In this document: piece by piece, positions 8,401 to 16,648 of the stretch
How the letters are laid out: each line of letters opens with the position of its first letter
How positions within the stretch are numbered: the first letter of the stretch is position 1
Origin: Hallerella sp963660435
Lineage (GTDB): Bacteria; Fibrobacterota; Fibrobacteria; Fibrobacterales; Fibrobacteraceae
Direction: 5' to 3'
DNA: 64,000 bases
Assembly (NCBI GenBank): GCA_963660435.1
Contig: CAVKYI010000001.1
Location: forward strand, 1-64,000
Position numbers and translations under genes: made by a program
Notes under the pieces: generated by a model
Databases searched by the model: none
Seen by the model: the letters and a program-made list of their open reading frames with translations, nothing else
What the model was told of the DNA's origin: nothing

Positions 8401-8847
8401 ATGCAACTGAATAGTATCAATCCTGGCAAAAGCGCTCTTACCAAGGGTCGCAAGCGCATCGGTCGCGGTGCGGGTTCCGGCTGGGGCACGACCGGCGGTC
8501 GTGGTCAGAAGGGTGCTGGAGCTCGCAAGAGCGCCAAGGCCGGGCGCGTCGCTTTCGAAGGCGGACAGATGCCGTTGCATCGTCGCGTCCCGAAGCGCGG
8601 CTTCAAGAGCCATATCGTTCACGACACGCAGATCGTGAACCTGAAAGCTCTCGAAAAGTCCGGCGTCGTTGAATTTGACGCAAAGGTTCTTGCCGACCAG
8701 GGACTCGTCCGCAGCATCAAGAAGCCCATCAAGGTCTTGGGCTATGGCTCGATTTCCAAGGCGATTACTCTCAAAGTCAACGCTATCAGCGAAAAGGCCA
8801 AGGCGGCTGTGGAAGCTGCTGGTGGCAAAGTCGAGATCGTTAAATAA
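8401..8847 (+). CDS. rplO: 50S ribosomal protein L15
   Basis: 148 aa, standard L15. It has the Gly-rich N-terminal extension (KRIGRGAGSGWGTTGGRGQK) that threads into 23S rRNA, then FEGGQMPLHRRVPKRGF. One-base overlap with secY. Confidence 0.98.
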   Translation: MQLNSINPGKSALTKGRKRIGRGAGSGWGTTGGRGQKGAGARKSAKAGRVAFEGGQMPLHRRVPKRGFKSHIVHDTQIVNLKALEKSGVVEFDAKVLADQGLVRSIKKPIKVLGYGSISKAITLKVNAISEKAKAAVEAAGGKVEIVK

Positions 8848-10208
8848 TGGAAGCTCTGAAGAAAGCTTTTGGCGGTTTCGCCAACGCCTTCAAGGTGGAA
8901 GCCCTAAGGAAGAAGATTCTCTTCACCTTGGGGATTCTTATCGTTTATCGTATCGGATCGCATATCACCATTCCGGGTGTCGATGCGACTGTTCTCGCTG
9001 AATACTTCCGCAACAACAACAACATGTTCGGACTGTATGATTCCTTTACGGGTGGCGCTTTTGCCAAGGCGACGGTGTTTGCCCTCGGCATCATGCCATA
9101 TATCAGCGCGAGCATTATCATCCAGCTGATGGGTTCCGTGATTCCGGCGATTCAGATGCTTCAGAAAGAAGGTCAGGAAGGACGCGCCAAGCTAAACCAA
9201 TACACGCGTTACTTCACGGTTCTCCTCGGTGCCTTGCAGGGTTGGGGTGTCGCCGTCTGGCTTTCCAGCTTAAAAGTTTCCACCGCGACCGGTACAGGCA
9301 TCTCTGTGCTGACGGACGGTTTCCAGTCCGGGCTAGGGAATGTCGGCTTCCGGTTACTTGCTACGCTTACCTTCACCACGGGAACGATCTTTGTCATGTA
9401 TCTCGGCGAGAGAATCACGGCGAAGGGTGTGGGTAACGGAATCTCCCTGATAATCTTTGCCGGTATCGTCGGCGAATTACCGAGGGCTTTCTTCCGCGAA
9501 TTCGAAATGTTCCGCGAAGAGATCCAACCGCTCGCTATCGAGATTTTCATCTTGGCGATTGTCGTTGCGATCGTTGCGTTCATCGTGTTCGTCGAGCAGG
9601 CCGTTCGGCGCATTCCGCTGCAGAGTCCGCGCAGGGTGGTTGGGCGCAAGGTCATGGGCGGTCAGGCCAGCTATTTGCCGTTCAAGGTGAATACCGCAGG
9701 CGTGATTCCCGTCATTTTTGCCTCTTCCATCATGTTCGTGCCCGCGATTATCGCTTCGTGGATGCCTAGTGTCAGCTGGGCGCAGGCTTTTGCCGGCGCC
9801 TTTGTCCCCGGGCATATCACCTATAGCGTGATTTTCGCCGCGCTGATTATCTTTTTTACTTACTTCTATACGGCTATCCAGTACAATCCGTCCGATATTG
9901 CGGATAATCTGAAGAAGTCGGGTGGCTTTATTCCGGGGATTCGTCCGGGAAAGAAGACCGCCGAGTATATTGATCACATCTTGACCCGCATTTCGCTGCC
10001 GGGAGCCATATTCCTTGCGGTAATCAGTGTCGGTCCGCTACATTTGAAAGACGCGTTGAACATGTCTTTCTATATTGGCGGTACTTCGGTCTTGATCGTG
10101 GTCGGTGTTGCGCTGGATACGCTTCGTCAACTCGAGGCACAGCTCAAGACCAATGAATATGCAGGTTTCCTCAAACACGGCCGCATTCGCGGCAGGATGG
10201 CGTCCTAG
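8847..10208 (+). CDS. secY: Preprotein translocase subunit SecY
   Basis: 453 aa inner-membrane channel of the Sec translocon (with SecE, SecG and SecA, none of which is in this window). About ten hydrophobic segments are visible. The conserved N-terminal VYRIGSHITIPGVD precedes the plug region, and the late motif NPSDIADNLKKSGGFIPGIR marks the cytosolic loop that contacts SecA and the ribosome. It follows rplO with a one-base overlap, as in the spc operon of most bacteria. Confidence 0.98.
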   Translation: MEALKKAFGGFANAFKVEALRKKILFTLGILIVYRIGSHITIPGVDATVLAEYFRNNNNMFGLYDSFTGGAFAKATVFALGIMPYISASIIIQLMGSVIPAIQMLQKEGQEGRAKLNQYTRYFTVLLGALQGWGVAVWLSSLKVSTATGTGISVLTDGFQSGLGNVGFRLLATLTFTTGTIFVMYLGERITAKGVGNGISLIIFAGIVGELPRAFFREFEMFREEIQPLAIEIFILAIVVAIVAFIVFVEQAVRRIPLQSPRRVVGRKVMGGQASYLPFKVNTAGVIPVIFASSIMFVPAIIASWMPSVSWAQAFAGAFVPGHITYSVIFAALIIFFTYFYTAIQYNPSDIADNLKKSGGFIPGIRPGKKTAEYIDHILTRISLPGAIFLAVISVGPLHLKDALNMSFYIGGTSVLIVVGVALDTLRQLEAQLKTNEYAGFLKHGRIRGRMAS

Positions 10209-10426
10209 TGGCTAAAGAAGAAGGCATTCAGGTAGAAGGCGTTGTGCTGGAAGCCCTTCCCAACGCATTCTTTCGAGTCGGCCTCGAAAATGGCCATGAG
10301 ATTCTCGCTCATGTTTCTGGAAAAATGCGCCGGCATTTTATCCGCATCTTGCCGGACGACAAAGTGTTGGTCGAAATTTCCCCTTACGACTTGTCGCGGG
10401 GAAGAATCACCTACCGTTACAAGTAA
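10208..10426 (+). CDS. infA: Translation initiation factor IF-1
   Basis: 72 aa, exact IF-1 size, an S1-like OB fold that binds the 30S A site. It begins at a GTG at 10208 overlapping the secY stop. Motifs: EGVVLEALPNAFFRVGLENGHEILAHVSGKMR (part only quoted for orientation) and SPYDLSRGRITYRYK. The adk and map genes often present between secY and infA are absent here. Confidence 0.97.
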   Translation: MAKEEGIQVEGVVLEALPNAFFRVGLENGHEILAHVSGKMRRHFIRILPDDKVLVEISPYDLSRGRITYRYK

Positions 10427-10450
10427 TAGGGACAAAGAAGGTTAGAACCT

Positions 10451-10567
10451 ATGAAAATCAAAGCCTCCATCAAACCTAGATGTGAAAACTGCAAGATTGT
10501 CCGTCGCAAGGGCATTCTTCGCATCATCTGTTCTAAGAACCCCCGTCACAAGCAGAGACAGGGTTAG
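10451..10567 (+). CDS. rpmJ: 50S ribosomal protein L36
   Basis: 38 aa beginning MKIKASIKPRCENCKIVRRK. This is the zinc-binding form, with C11, C14, C27 and H32 as ligands. It follows infA by 24 nt and precedes rpsM by 8 nt, the standard order. Confidence 0.96.
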   Translation: MKIKASIKPRCENCKIVRRKGILRIICSKNPRHKQRQG

Positions 10568-10575
10568 GAGATTTT

Positions 10576-10944
10576 ATGGCACGTATTGCTGGTGTCGATT
10601 TGCCGAAAAACAAGACCGTCGAGTATGGTCTGACGGCGATCTACGGAGTCGGTCTGTTCACGTCTCGCAAGATCTGCGCCCAACTGGGAATCGATCTGAA
10701 GAAGAAGTGCGACGACCTGACTGAAGAAGAACAAGGTAAGATTCGTCACGTTCTCGAAGACGAATACTCTGTAGAAGGTCAGCTTCGCGCAGAAACGACC
10801 TTGAATATCAAGCGTCTTCAAGATATCGGATGCTATCGCGGCTCTCGTCACTTGAAAAAGTTGCCGGTCCGCGGCCAGCGCACCCGTACGAACGCTCGCA
10901 CTCGCAAGGGTCCGAAGAAGACCGTTGCTAACAAGAAGAAGTAA
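10576..10944 (+). CDS. rpsM: 30S ribosomal protein S13
   Basis: 122 aa, normal S13, a head protein contacting the P-site tRNA and the intersubunit bridge B1. It begins MARIAGVDLPKNKTVEYGL and ends with the basic tail GQRTRTNARTRKGPKK. Confidence 0.98.
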   Translation: MARIAGVDLPKNKTVEYGLTAIYGVGLFTSRKICAQLGIDLKKKCDDLTEEEQGKIRHVLEDEYSVEGQLRAETTLNIKRLQDIGCYRGSRHLKKLPVRGQRTRTNARTRKGPKKTVANKKK

Positions 10945-10955
10945 GGAGACGATCC

Positions 10956-11393
10956 GTGGCTGACGAAGAAGTTAAAGAAACCGCCGCTCCGGTTGCAGCA
11001 GAAGCCGCTCCCGCCGAGGAAAAGGTTAAAAAAGGCAAGAAGCGCGTTGATGTGCAGGGTATCGCTTGCGTTAACGCATCTTTCAACAACACAATCGTGT
11101 CGATTACGGACGCTCGCGGAAACGTCGTCGCTTGGGGCTCTCCGGGAAATTCCGGCTTCAAGGGATCGCGCAAGAGCACTCCGTTTGCGGCACAGCTCGC
11201 TGCCGAAGCTGCAGCCCGCAAGGCTTACGACTTGGGCATTCGCAAGGTCGATGTTCGCGTCAAGGGTGCCGGCGGTGGACGTGAATCCGCTGTCCGTGCC
11301 ATCAAGAACGTGGGCATCGAAGTGCTGACGATTCGTGACGTGACAGGCGTTCCGCACAACGGATGCCGTCCTAAGAAGAAGAGAAGAGTTTAA
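10956..11393 (+). CDS. rpsK: 30S ribosomal protein S11 with acidic N-terminal extension
   Basis: 145 aa from a GTG start at 10956. The S11 core begins around residue 29 (KRVDVQGIACVNASFNNTIVS) and ends with the conserved PHNGCRPKKKRRV. Residues 2-25 form an Ala/Glu/Lys-rich extension (EEVKETAAPVAAEAAPAEE) not usual in S11. No later start lies before the core, so the extension is probably real. S11 lines the mRNA exit on the 30S platform. Confidence 0.95.
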   Translation: MADEEVKETAAPVAAEAAPAEEKVKKGKKRVDVQGIACVNASFNNTIVSITDARGNVVAWGSPGNSGFKGSRKSTPFAAQLAAEAAARKAYDLGIRKVDVRVKGAGGGRESAVRAIKNVGIEVLTIRDVTGVPHNGCRPKKKRRV

Positions 11394-11413
11394 TCTCAAT
11401 AGGGAAAACGCCA

Positions 11414-12388
11414 ATGATGTGGAAATCTCTCCAAATGCCGCGCAGTTTCCAGAAAGTGGAAACACGCGAAGATGGGCGCTACGCGAGATTTGTCGTGGAA
11501 GCCCTGGAACGCGGTTGGGGCATTACTATCGGTAACGCTCTCCGCCGTACGCTGCTTTCCTCGTTGCAAGGTGCCGCCATCGTCTCCGTGAAGATCGCCG
11601 GAGTCGACAAGGAATTTTCGTCTATTCCGGGAGTGAAGGAAGATGTGACCGACATCATCCTGAACTTGAAGGGCATTCGCGTAAAGCTGCTCTCCGACCA
11701 TGACGAAACGCTTCGCCTGGACATGTCTGGAAACGGTGAAATCACCGCTGCGAACATCGAGGAGAATCCCAACGTGGTGATCCTTACCCCAGATGTCCAT
11801 ATTGCGACTCTTTCCGGCAACGCTTCGCTGAGCATGGAGCTCAAGGTCTCTTCGGGCCGCGGCTACGTGGTCGCGGACGAATTGAAGGATCCCGCTGCGC
11901 CGATCGGCGAAATCGCGATGGATGCGAACTTCAACCCGGTATTGAGCGTCGCCACCCATGTGAGCGATACTCGCGTCGGGCAGAAGACGGACTACAACCG
12001 TCTCGAACTGGAAATTACGACTGACGGTTCGATCGATCCCGAAGACGCGCTTGCCTATGCGGCTAAGCTGCTCGTGGATCACCTGGAAGCCTTCATCAAC
12101 TTCGAAGGGGATCTCGAATCTCCGGAAGAGATGGTCCAGGACGAAGAACGCCAGCGCATTGCCTCTCGCCTCCGTATGCGGGTCGATGAACTGGAACTTT
12201 CCGTTCGTTCCAGCAACTGCCTCCGTATGGCGAACATCCATACGATCGCAGAACTCGTCCGCAACAAGGAGCAGGACATGCTGAAATACAAGAACTTCGG
12301 TCGGAAGTCCTTGGTTGAACTTAACGAGGTATTGACGTCGATGGGTCTCAGCTTTGGCATGAACGTCGATGAATACTTGAAGGAATAA
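11414..12388 (+). CDS. rpoA: DNA-directed RNA polymerase subunit alpha
   Basis: 324 aa, normal for alpha. The N-terminal dimerisation domain includes GWGITIGNALRRTLLSSLQGAA. A linker of about 15 acidic residues (near 230-250) leads to the C-terminal DNA-binding domain with RSSNCLRMANIHTIAELV and NFGRKSLVELNE. It follows rpsK directly; rpsD, which often lies between them, is missing. Start at the first of two adjacent ATGs. Confidence 0.98.
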   Translation: MMWKSLQMPRSFQKVETREDGRYARFVVEALERGWGITIGNALRRTLLSSLQGAAIVSVKIAGVDKEFSSIPGVKEDVTDIILNLKGIRVKLLSDHDETLRLDMSGNGEITAANIEENPNVVILTPDVHIATLSGNASLSMELKVSSGRGYVVADELKDPAAPIGEIAMDANFNPVLSVATHVSDTRVGQKTDYNRLELEITTDGSIDPEDALAYAAKLLVDHLEAFINFEGDLESPEEMVQDEERQRIASRLRMRVDELELSVRSSNCLRMANIHTIAELVRNKEQDMLKYKNFGRKSLVELNEVLTSMGLSFGMNVDEYLKE

Positions 12389-12391
12389 AAA

Positions 12392-12871
12392 ATGAGACAC
12401 GGTGTAAAGAACAAGAAACTCGGTGCGAATGCACAGCATAAACGTGCCATTCTCCGTAGCCTCGCGACTTCCATCCTCGAAAAAGGCCTGGAAGAGGATC
12501 AGCTCAAGCGCTCCGTGCGTACGACGCTCCTCAAGGCTCGCCTTGTCCGCGGAGTTGTGGATCGCCTGGTGACCTATGCAAAGAAGGGCGATCTTTCCGC
12601 TCGTCGCGAAGCTGCCCGCTTTGTGCGTGACCCGAAGGTTCTCCAGGGACTGTTCAGTGTGATCGGTCCGCGCTACAAGAACCGCAATGGTGGCTATACG
12701 CGCGTGCTGAAGCTCGGTCCGCATCGTCCGGGCGACTCTGCCGAAATGGCTCTGGTTTCTCTCGTCGAAGACGAAATCAAGGCGAAGGTCGCTCCGAGCG
12801 CGGAAACGCCTGCTGCCGAAGCCAAGCCGATTGACATGGTCAAGGGCGCGGCCAAGGAAGCCGAAAAGTAA
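12392..12871 (+). CDS. rplQ: 50S ribosomal protein L17
   Basis: 159 aa. The core (residues 1-125) begins MRHGVKNKKLGANAQHKRA and includes NRNGGYTRVLKLGPHRPGD. A tail of about 30 Ala/Glu/Lys/Pro-rich residues (from about 130) exceeds the 127-aa enterobacterial protein. Last gene of the ribosomal cluster; an intrinsic terminator follows 19 nt later. Confidence 0.97.
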   Translation: MRHGVKNKKLGANAQHKRAILRSLATSILEKGLEEDQLKRSVRTTLLKARLVRGVVDRLVTYAKKGDLSARREAARFVRDPKVLQGLFSVIGPRYKNRNGGYTRVLKLGPHRPGDSAEMALVSLVEDEIKAKVAPSAETPAAEAKPIDMVKGAAKEAEK

Positions 12872-12890
12872 TCGTTGCGATTATCGAGGA

Positions 12891-12920
12891 AAACCCGACT
12901 TGCACAAGCCGGGTTTTTCT
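12891..12920 (+). terminator. Intrinsic terminator of the S10-spc-alpha operon
   Basis: A G+C-rich hairpin (ACCCG-A-CTT / AAG-C-CGGGT) is followed by TTTTTCT. It lies 19 nt after rplQ and closes the ribosomal operon. Confidence 0.85.
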
Positions 12921-12932
12921 ATTTTAAGCGAG
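12915..12932 (+). promoter_or_regulatory. Putative promoter of the polysaccharide genes (CTATTTTAAG element)
   Basis: TATTTT at 12920-12925 sits right after the terminator T-run. It fits the TAnnTT element seen before other genes in this window. A start site about 6 nt downstream would give a leader of roughly 27 nt before the ATG at 12959. No clear -35 is visible. Confidence 0.4.
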
Positions 12933-12958
12933 AACTCGCTTTTTTTTGCGGATGGTAT

Positions 12959-14125
12959 ATGCGTTTTAAAATCCTGGCATGTTTGCTTTTGCTGTGCGCC
13001 GGTCTGTTTGCCGCGGACATCGGCTCTTTTTCCATGGCTTCCGCAAATTCGCAGTCTTCGTTCCAGCGGAGTTCGGTGACGATGCAGCCGACTTATAGCG
13101 AAGGACTTGTCGATTCGACATACAAGCTCGGGCCGGGCGACTATCTGGATATCATGCTCGAAAACAATTACCTTTCGGCAAAGGTCTATCCGGACGGAAA
13201 TATCGTCATCGAGGAATGCGGTTCGGTGAATGTCGCGGGCAAGACTATTGCCGAGGCGCGCGAAGAAATCCTGAAGATGGTCTCGACGCGTTACAATCCG
13301 AAGTATTGCTTTGTCCAGCTCGCCCAGCTAAAAAAAATCATCGTGAGCGTGATGGGGGCCGTTCCGCAGGTGGGACAGGTTCTCGTGGAGCCTCAGACAA
13401 GGCTTAGCCGGCTTCTCAAGATGGTGGGAAACATCTTGCCCACGGGACGCGATGACGACATTCTCCTTATACGCGGAACGGATACGCTTCACATCGACTG
13501 GCCGAAGGTGAGCAACGAGGGAAATTTCGAAGGCGACGTGATGATCGAGCCGGGCGACCAGGTTTTCATTCCTTTTGCCGACATGAAGAATTCCGTGACG
13601 CTGATTCTTCCGAATTACCGGTCGGCGGTTCCCTATGTCGAAGGGCGCACGATCCAGGACTACTTCAAGATAGCCGGCGGGGATCGCTTGCACAATATGG
13701 GATACCAGTCGGTGGTAATCCGCGAAAAGGACAACACGTCCCGATCGATTCCGGTGAAGGATATCGACAAGACCGTCGTTTCGGCGGGGGTGGAAATCGA
13801 GTTTACGGTAAAGCCGTTGCTTGTCTATGTAGGCGGAGCTGTCGGCGGAGTCGGGCGGCAGACCTATGATCCTTCGTGGCACGCCTTGGACTATATTTCG
13901 GCTGCGGGAGTCCTGACGACTTCGGGGTCCTTTGACCAGGTAAAGGTGATTCGCGGCGACCGGGAGACCATCTATGTCAATGCGACCCGCGATCCTATCT
14001 TGCCGGGGGACTATATCGAGCTTCCGAAGAGCACGTATGAACGGTTCAAGGATTTTACATTGTTTGTCGCGTCTCTCCTGACCGTTGTTTCTTCCGCTTT
14101 CATCATTTATGTCAACTACAAGTAG
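12959..14125 (+). CDS. Polysaccharide export protein, Wza-like (Poly_export/SLBB)
   Basis: 388 aa from the ATG at 12959, chosen because it begins a clean signal peptide (MRFKILACLLLLCAGLFA). Next comes the polysaccharide-export domain with YKLGPGDYLDIML and VYPDGNIVIEECGSVNVAG, then SLBB-like segments (about residues 125-330). A hydrophobic helix near the C-terminus (FTLFVASLLTVVSSAFIIYV) could span the outer membrane or anchor it. Family role: secretion channel for capsular or exopolysaccharide. It heads a run with Wzz-like and Wzy-like genes. No lipobox cysteine follows the signal. Confidence 0.85.
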   Translation: MRFKILACLLLLCAGLFAADIGSFSMASANSQSSFQRSSVTMQPTYSEGLVDSTYKLGPGDYLDIMLENNYLSAKVYPDGNIVIEECGSVNVAGKTIAEAREEILKMVSTRYNPKYCFVQLAQLKKIIVSVMGAVPQVGQVLVEPQTRLSRLLKMVGNILPTGRDDDILLIRGTDTLHIDWPKVSNEGNFEGDVMIEPGDQVFIPFADMKNSVTLILPNYRSAVPYVEGRTIQDYFKIAGGDRLHNMGYQSVVIREKDNTSRSIPVKDIDKTVVSAGVEIEFTVKPLLVYVGGAVGGVGRQTYDPSWHALDYISAAGVLTTSGSFDQVKVIRGDRETIYVNATRDPILPGDYIELPKSTYERFKDFTLFVASLLTVVSSAFIIYVNYK

Positions 14126-14129
14126 GCCT

Positions 14130-15335
14130 ATGCGATCGAACGAAACTCCCGGCTTGACGGAAACGCTTTTGCGTATTCTCAACAACGACCTGAAACATTT
14201 CAGGCTTTGCGCTTTGATTGTGCTGATCCCGACGATTGCTGTCTTTGTGCTTGTCATGTGGGTCGTGCGCCCGGTCTATGCGGCGAAGGCTGTCGTGACG
14301 CCGCCTCCGAGTTCTTCGGGAGTGAACGCCCTGAGCGGGATGCTCGGCGATGAGCTTTCGTCCTATGCGTCGATGCTCGGGCTTTCGATGGGTTCTGTCG
14401 ATGCGGACGCCATCTGGACGATTTTCAATTCCAAGGAACTGCACGACATGGTGCTGGACAGGTTCGATCTGGCGACGCATTATGAATTTGACGGCAAGTT
14501 TCGGGCGGACCTGTTGAAAATGTTCCGCAAGAACTTTTCGCTCAAGCTCACCGACGAGAACATGCTCGAAATCGCGATCGAGGACGAAGACTTTTTGCTT
14601 GCGTCGGAAATGGCGACATTCATGCTCGAAAAGGCGGATTCCATGTTCAACGCGTTCAAGACGCTCCAGGCGAAGCAGAGTCGGGAATACTTTGAAAGCC
14701 GCATCGAAATTTGCCTGAAGGACCTGGATTCCTTGCAGCGGGACTTTGTGAAGTTCCAGACGGACAACAATTTTTACGATCCGACTATTCAGATGGAAGC
14801 GACCATCAAATACCTGAGCACGCTCCAGTCCGAGCGGGAAGCGGTCGCGGTCGAGATGAATTACGAGCGAAAGCTGCACGGCGAAAATTCCAAGCGCTAT
14901 GACGAACTTTCGAAGCGTTACGCGTCCTTGAACACTTCGATAAACCAGACGCTCGAAGGAAAGCAGCAGGCGTCAGGACTTGTCGCGCTCAAGAAAAGTC
15001 CGGAACTCGGTGCGGAATTCATGCGGAAGGAGGAGGAAATCAAGGTCCAGGCCGCGATGTACAAGCTTCTTCGCCAGCAGAGCGAGCAGATGCAGCTCGA
15101 AGAGGCGAAGAAACTCACCAACCTGCACGTGCTCGAGGCGCCGTGGCCGAACGACAAGAAGGTGTTCCCGCTGCGAGGCGTGATGCTGATGTTTACGGTG
15201 TTCGTCTCGTTCCTTTTCGCAACGATGCTTTGCAATTTCCTGGAGCTGATCGCTTCGCAAAGGGGAACAGGTTCCAGACTGGACCTAGAGTGGAATTCCT
15301 TTGTCGCTTTCTTTAGGGTGAAGCGCAAGGCCTGA
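14130..15335 (+). CDS. Wzz-like polysaccharide chain-length/co-polymerase protein
   Basis: 401 aa. Two membrane segments bracket a long periplasmic region: one at about residues 25-48 (LCALIVLIPTIAVFVLVMWV) and one near the C-terminus (GVMLMFTVFVSFLFATMLC). The region between them is rich in coiled-coil heptads (residues 170-330), the layout of Wzz/PCP proteins that set O-antigen or capsule chain length. No Walker kinase domain is fused. It begins 4 nt after the exporter gene; an earlier in-frame ATG inside that gene is less likely. It overlaps the next gene as TGATG. Confidence 0.8.
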   Translation: MRSNETPGLTETLLRILNNDLKHFRLCALIVLIPTIAVFVLVMWVVRPVYAAKAVVTPPPSSSGVNALSGMLGDELSSYASMLGLSMGSVDADAIWTIFNSKELHDMVLDRFDLATHYEFDGKFRADLLKMFRKNFSLKLTDENMLEIAIEDEDFLLASEMATFMLEKADSMFNAFKTLQAKQSREYFESRIEICLKDLDSLQRDFVKFQTDNNFYDPTIQMEATIKYLSTLQSEREAVAVEMNYERKLHGENSKRYDELSKRYASLNTSINQTLEGKQQASGLVALKKSPELGAEFMRKEEEIKVQAAMYKLLRQQSEQMQLEEAKKLTNLHVLEAPWPNDKKVFPLRGVMLMFTVFVSFLFATMLCNFLELIASQRGTGSRLDLEWNSFVAFFRVKRKA

Positions 15336-16648
15336 TGTTCGCGCTTGTTTCCGAATACCCCGAAACGACGGTTCTGTTTCTTGTTGTGATAGGGCTGCTG
15401 GTTTACGTGTGGAAAAAGAAACTGGATTTTTTCTCGCCGGCGACCATTTACATCTTTTTTCAGTGCCTGACTTTGGCTTTTGCCTATTTGCGTCTTGACC
15501 ATGCGATGACGCCTTTTCATGCGAAGACATGGTTCGTGTGGTTGGGCGCACTGCTTTCCTTTTCGTCGGCGTGCCTGCTTTTCGAGTGGGGACGTCTTCA
15601 GGAGAAGGGGCGTGAAATCGGGGAAAATTCAATCTACAACTGGAAGCTGCACTTTGTCTTTTCCTGTCTTGTCCTGTTCGTCTATCTGGTCGGAGTTTTC
15701 GGAATTCTGAGGATTGTCGGAAATCTCATCCTGTTTTCGGGAAATGCCAGCCATTGGGCCTCTCGAAAGGTGGATTACGGTCTCTATGCGCAGTTCTTTT
15801 CGAGCGCTCCGCTTGTCATTCTGATGTTTGGGGTCTCGATGTTCAGGTCGCTCAATCCGGTTCGCTGGATTCGCTGGGTTTCGAGGTTCGTCGTCCCTGC
15901 GATCTGCGTGCTGAGCGTTTGCGCCTATCCGAGCCGTACGACATTTTTCATGTGTGTCGGCTTCGTCGTCATTCTGTTCAATTTCCTGTGTCGCCGAATT
16001 TCCGTTGTGCTGATCGCCTCGTTGATGATTCTTGGAATCGTCGCCTTTGTCTTTGTCGCTTCTGCCCGTTCGCAGTATGGCGGGAATTCCTCGTTCAAGT
16101 CGATGACGATGGACGCTGCGATGACGATGCCGTACAAGTATGTGGCGAACAACTACTGGAATCTGGATTACGCGGTGAATCCTCCGTCTGACAGGGAAAT
16201 CCATCCTTTTACGTATGGAATCGATTTTTTTTCGGGAATGCTCGAATACGCCCGTGTGGGCGGAGCCCTGAAAAACAGTTTCGGCTGGGACGGCATTTAT
16301 AACGAGAGCGTCCAGAAAATCTCCGGTTACAATACGACGGGGTATCTGTGGGAAATCTACAAGGATTTTGGGCTTCCGGGCTGTTTTCTCGTGCCGTTTC
16401 TTGTCGGTCTCGGAATGAGCGTCCTGTACGCAAGTCTAAAGCGGAGGAAAGATCCGCAGAGGGTAATGCTCTACGTCTTTCTGATCTATTTCGTCGGATT
16501 CTGGTTCTTTATCGCGGGCTACAAGCAGGGAATCTTTTGGGCGTGGGGAATCTTTATCTGGGTCGCTTCGACAATCTGCAGGCTACCGGCAAAACCGCTT
16601 CCTGAAATACCCGAAGAGAAGCGCGCTCAGGGCGACATCTCCGGTTAG
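15335..16648 (+). CDS. O-antigen/exopolysaccharide polymerase-like membrane protein (Wzy-like)
   Basis: 437 aa with about 10-12 hydrophobic segments spread over the whole length and a large polar loop around residues 250-320, the general layout of Wzy/EpsG-type polymerases, which join repeat units on the periplasmic face. Sequence motifs of these enzymes are too weak to confirm by eye; the call rests on topology and on the coupled Wzz-like gene upstream. Its 3' end overlaps the convergent flippase gene by 66 bp. Confidence 0.65.
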   Translation: MFALVSEYPETTVLFLVVIGLLVYVWKKKLDFFSPATIYIFFQCLTLAFAYLRLDHAMTPFHAKTWFVWLGALLSFSSACLLFEWGRLQEKGREIGENSIYNWKLHFVFSCLVLFVYLVGVFGILRIVGNLILFSGNASHWASRKVDYGLYAQFFSSAPLVILMFGVSMFRSLNPVRWIRWVSRFVVPAICVLSVCAYPSRTTFFMCVGFVVILFNFLCRRISVVLIASLMILGIVAFVFVASARSQYGGNSSFKSMTMDAAMTMPYKYVANNYWNLDYAVNPPSDREIHPFTYGIDFFSGMLEYARVGGALKNSFGWDGIYNESVQKISGYNTTGYLWEIYKDFGLPGCFLVPFLVGLGMSVLYASLKRRKDPQRVMLYVFLIYFVGFWFFIAGYKQGIFWAWGIFIWVASTICRLPAKPLPEIPEEKRAQGDISG

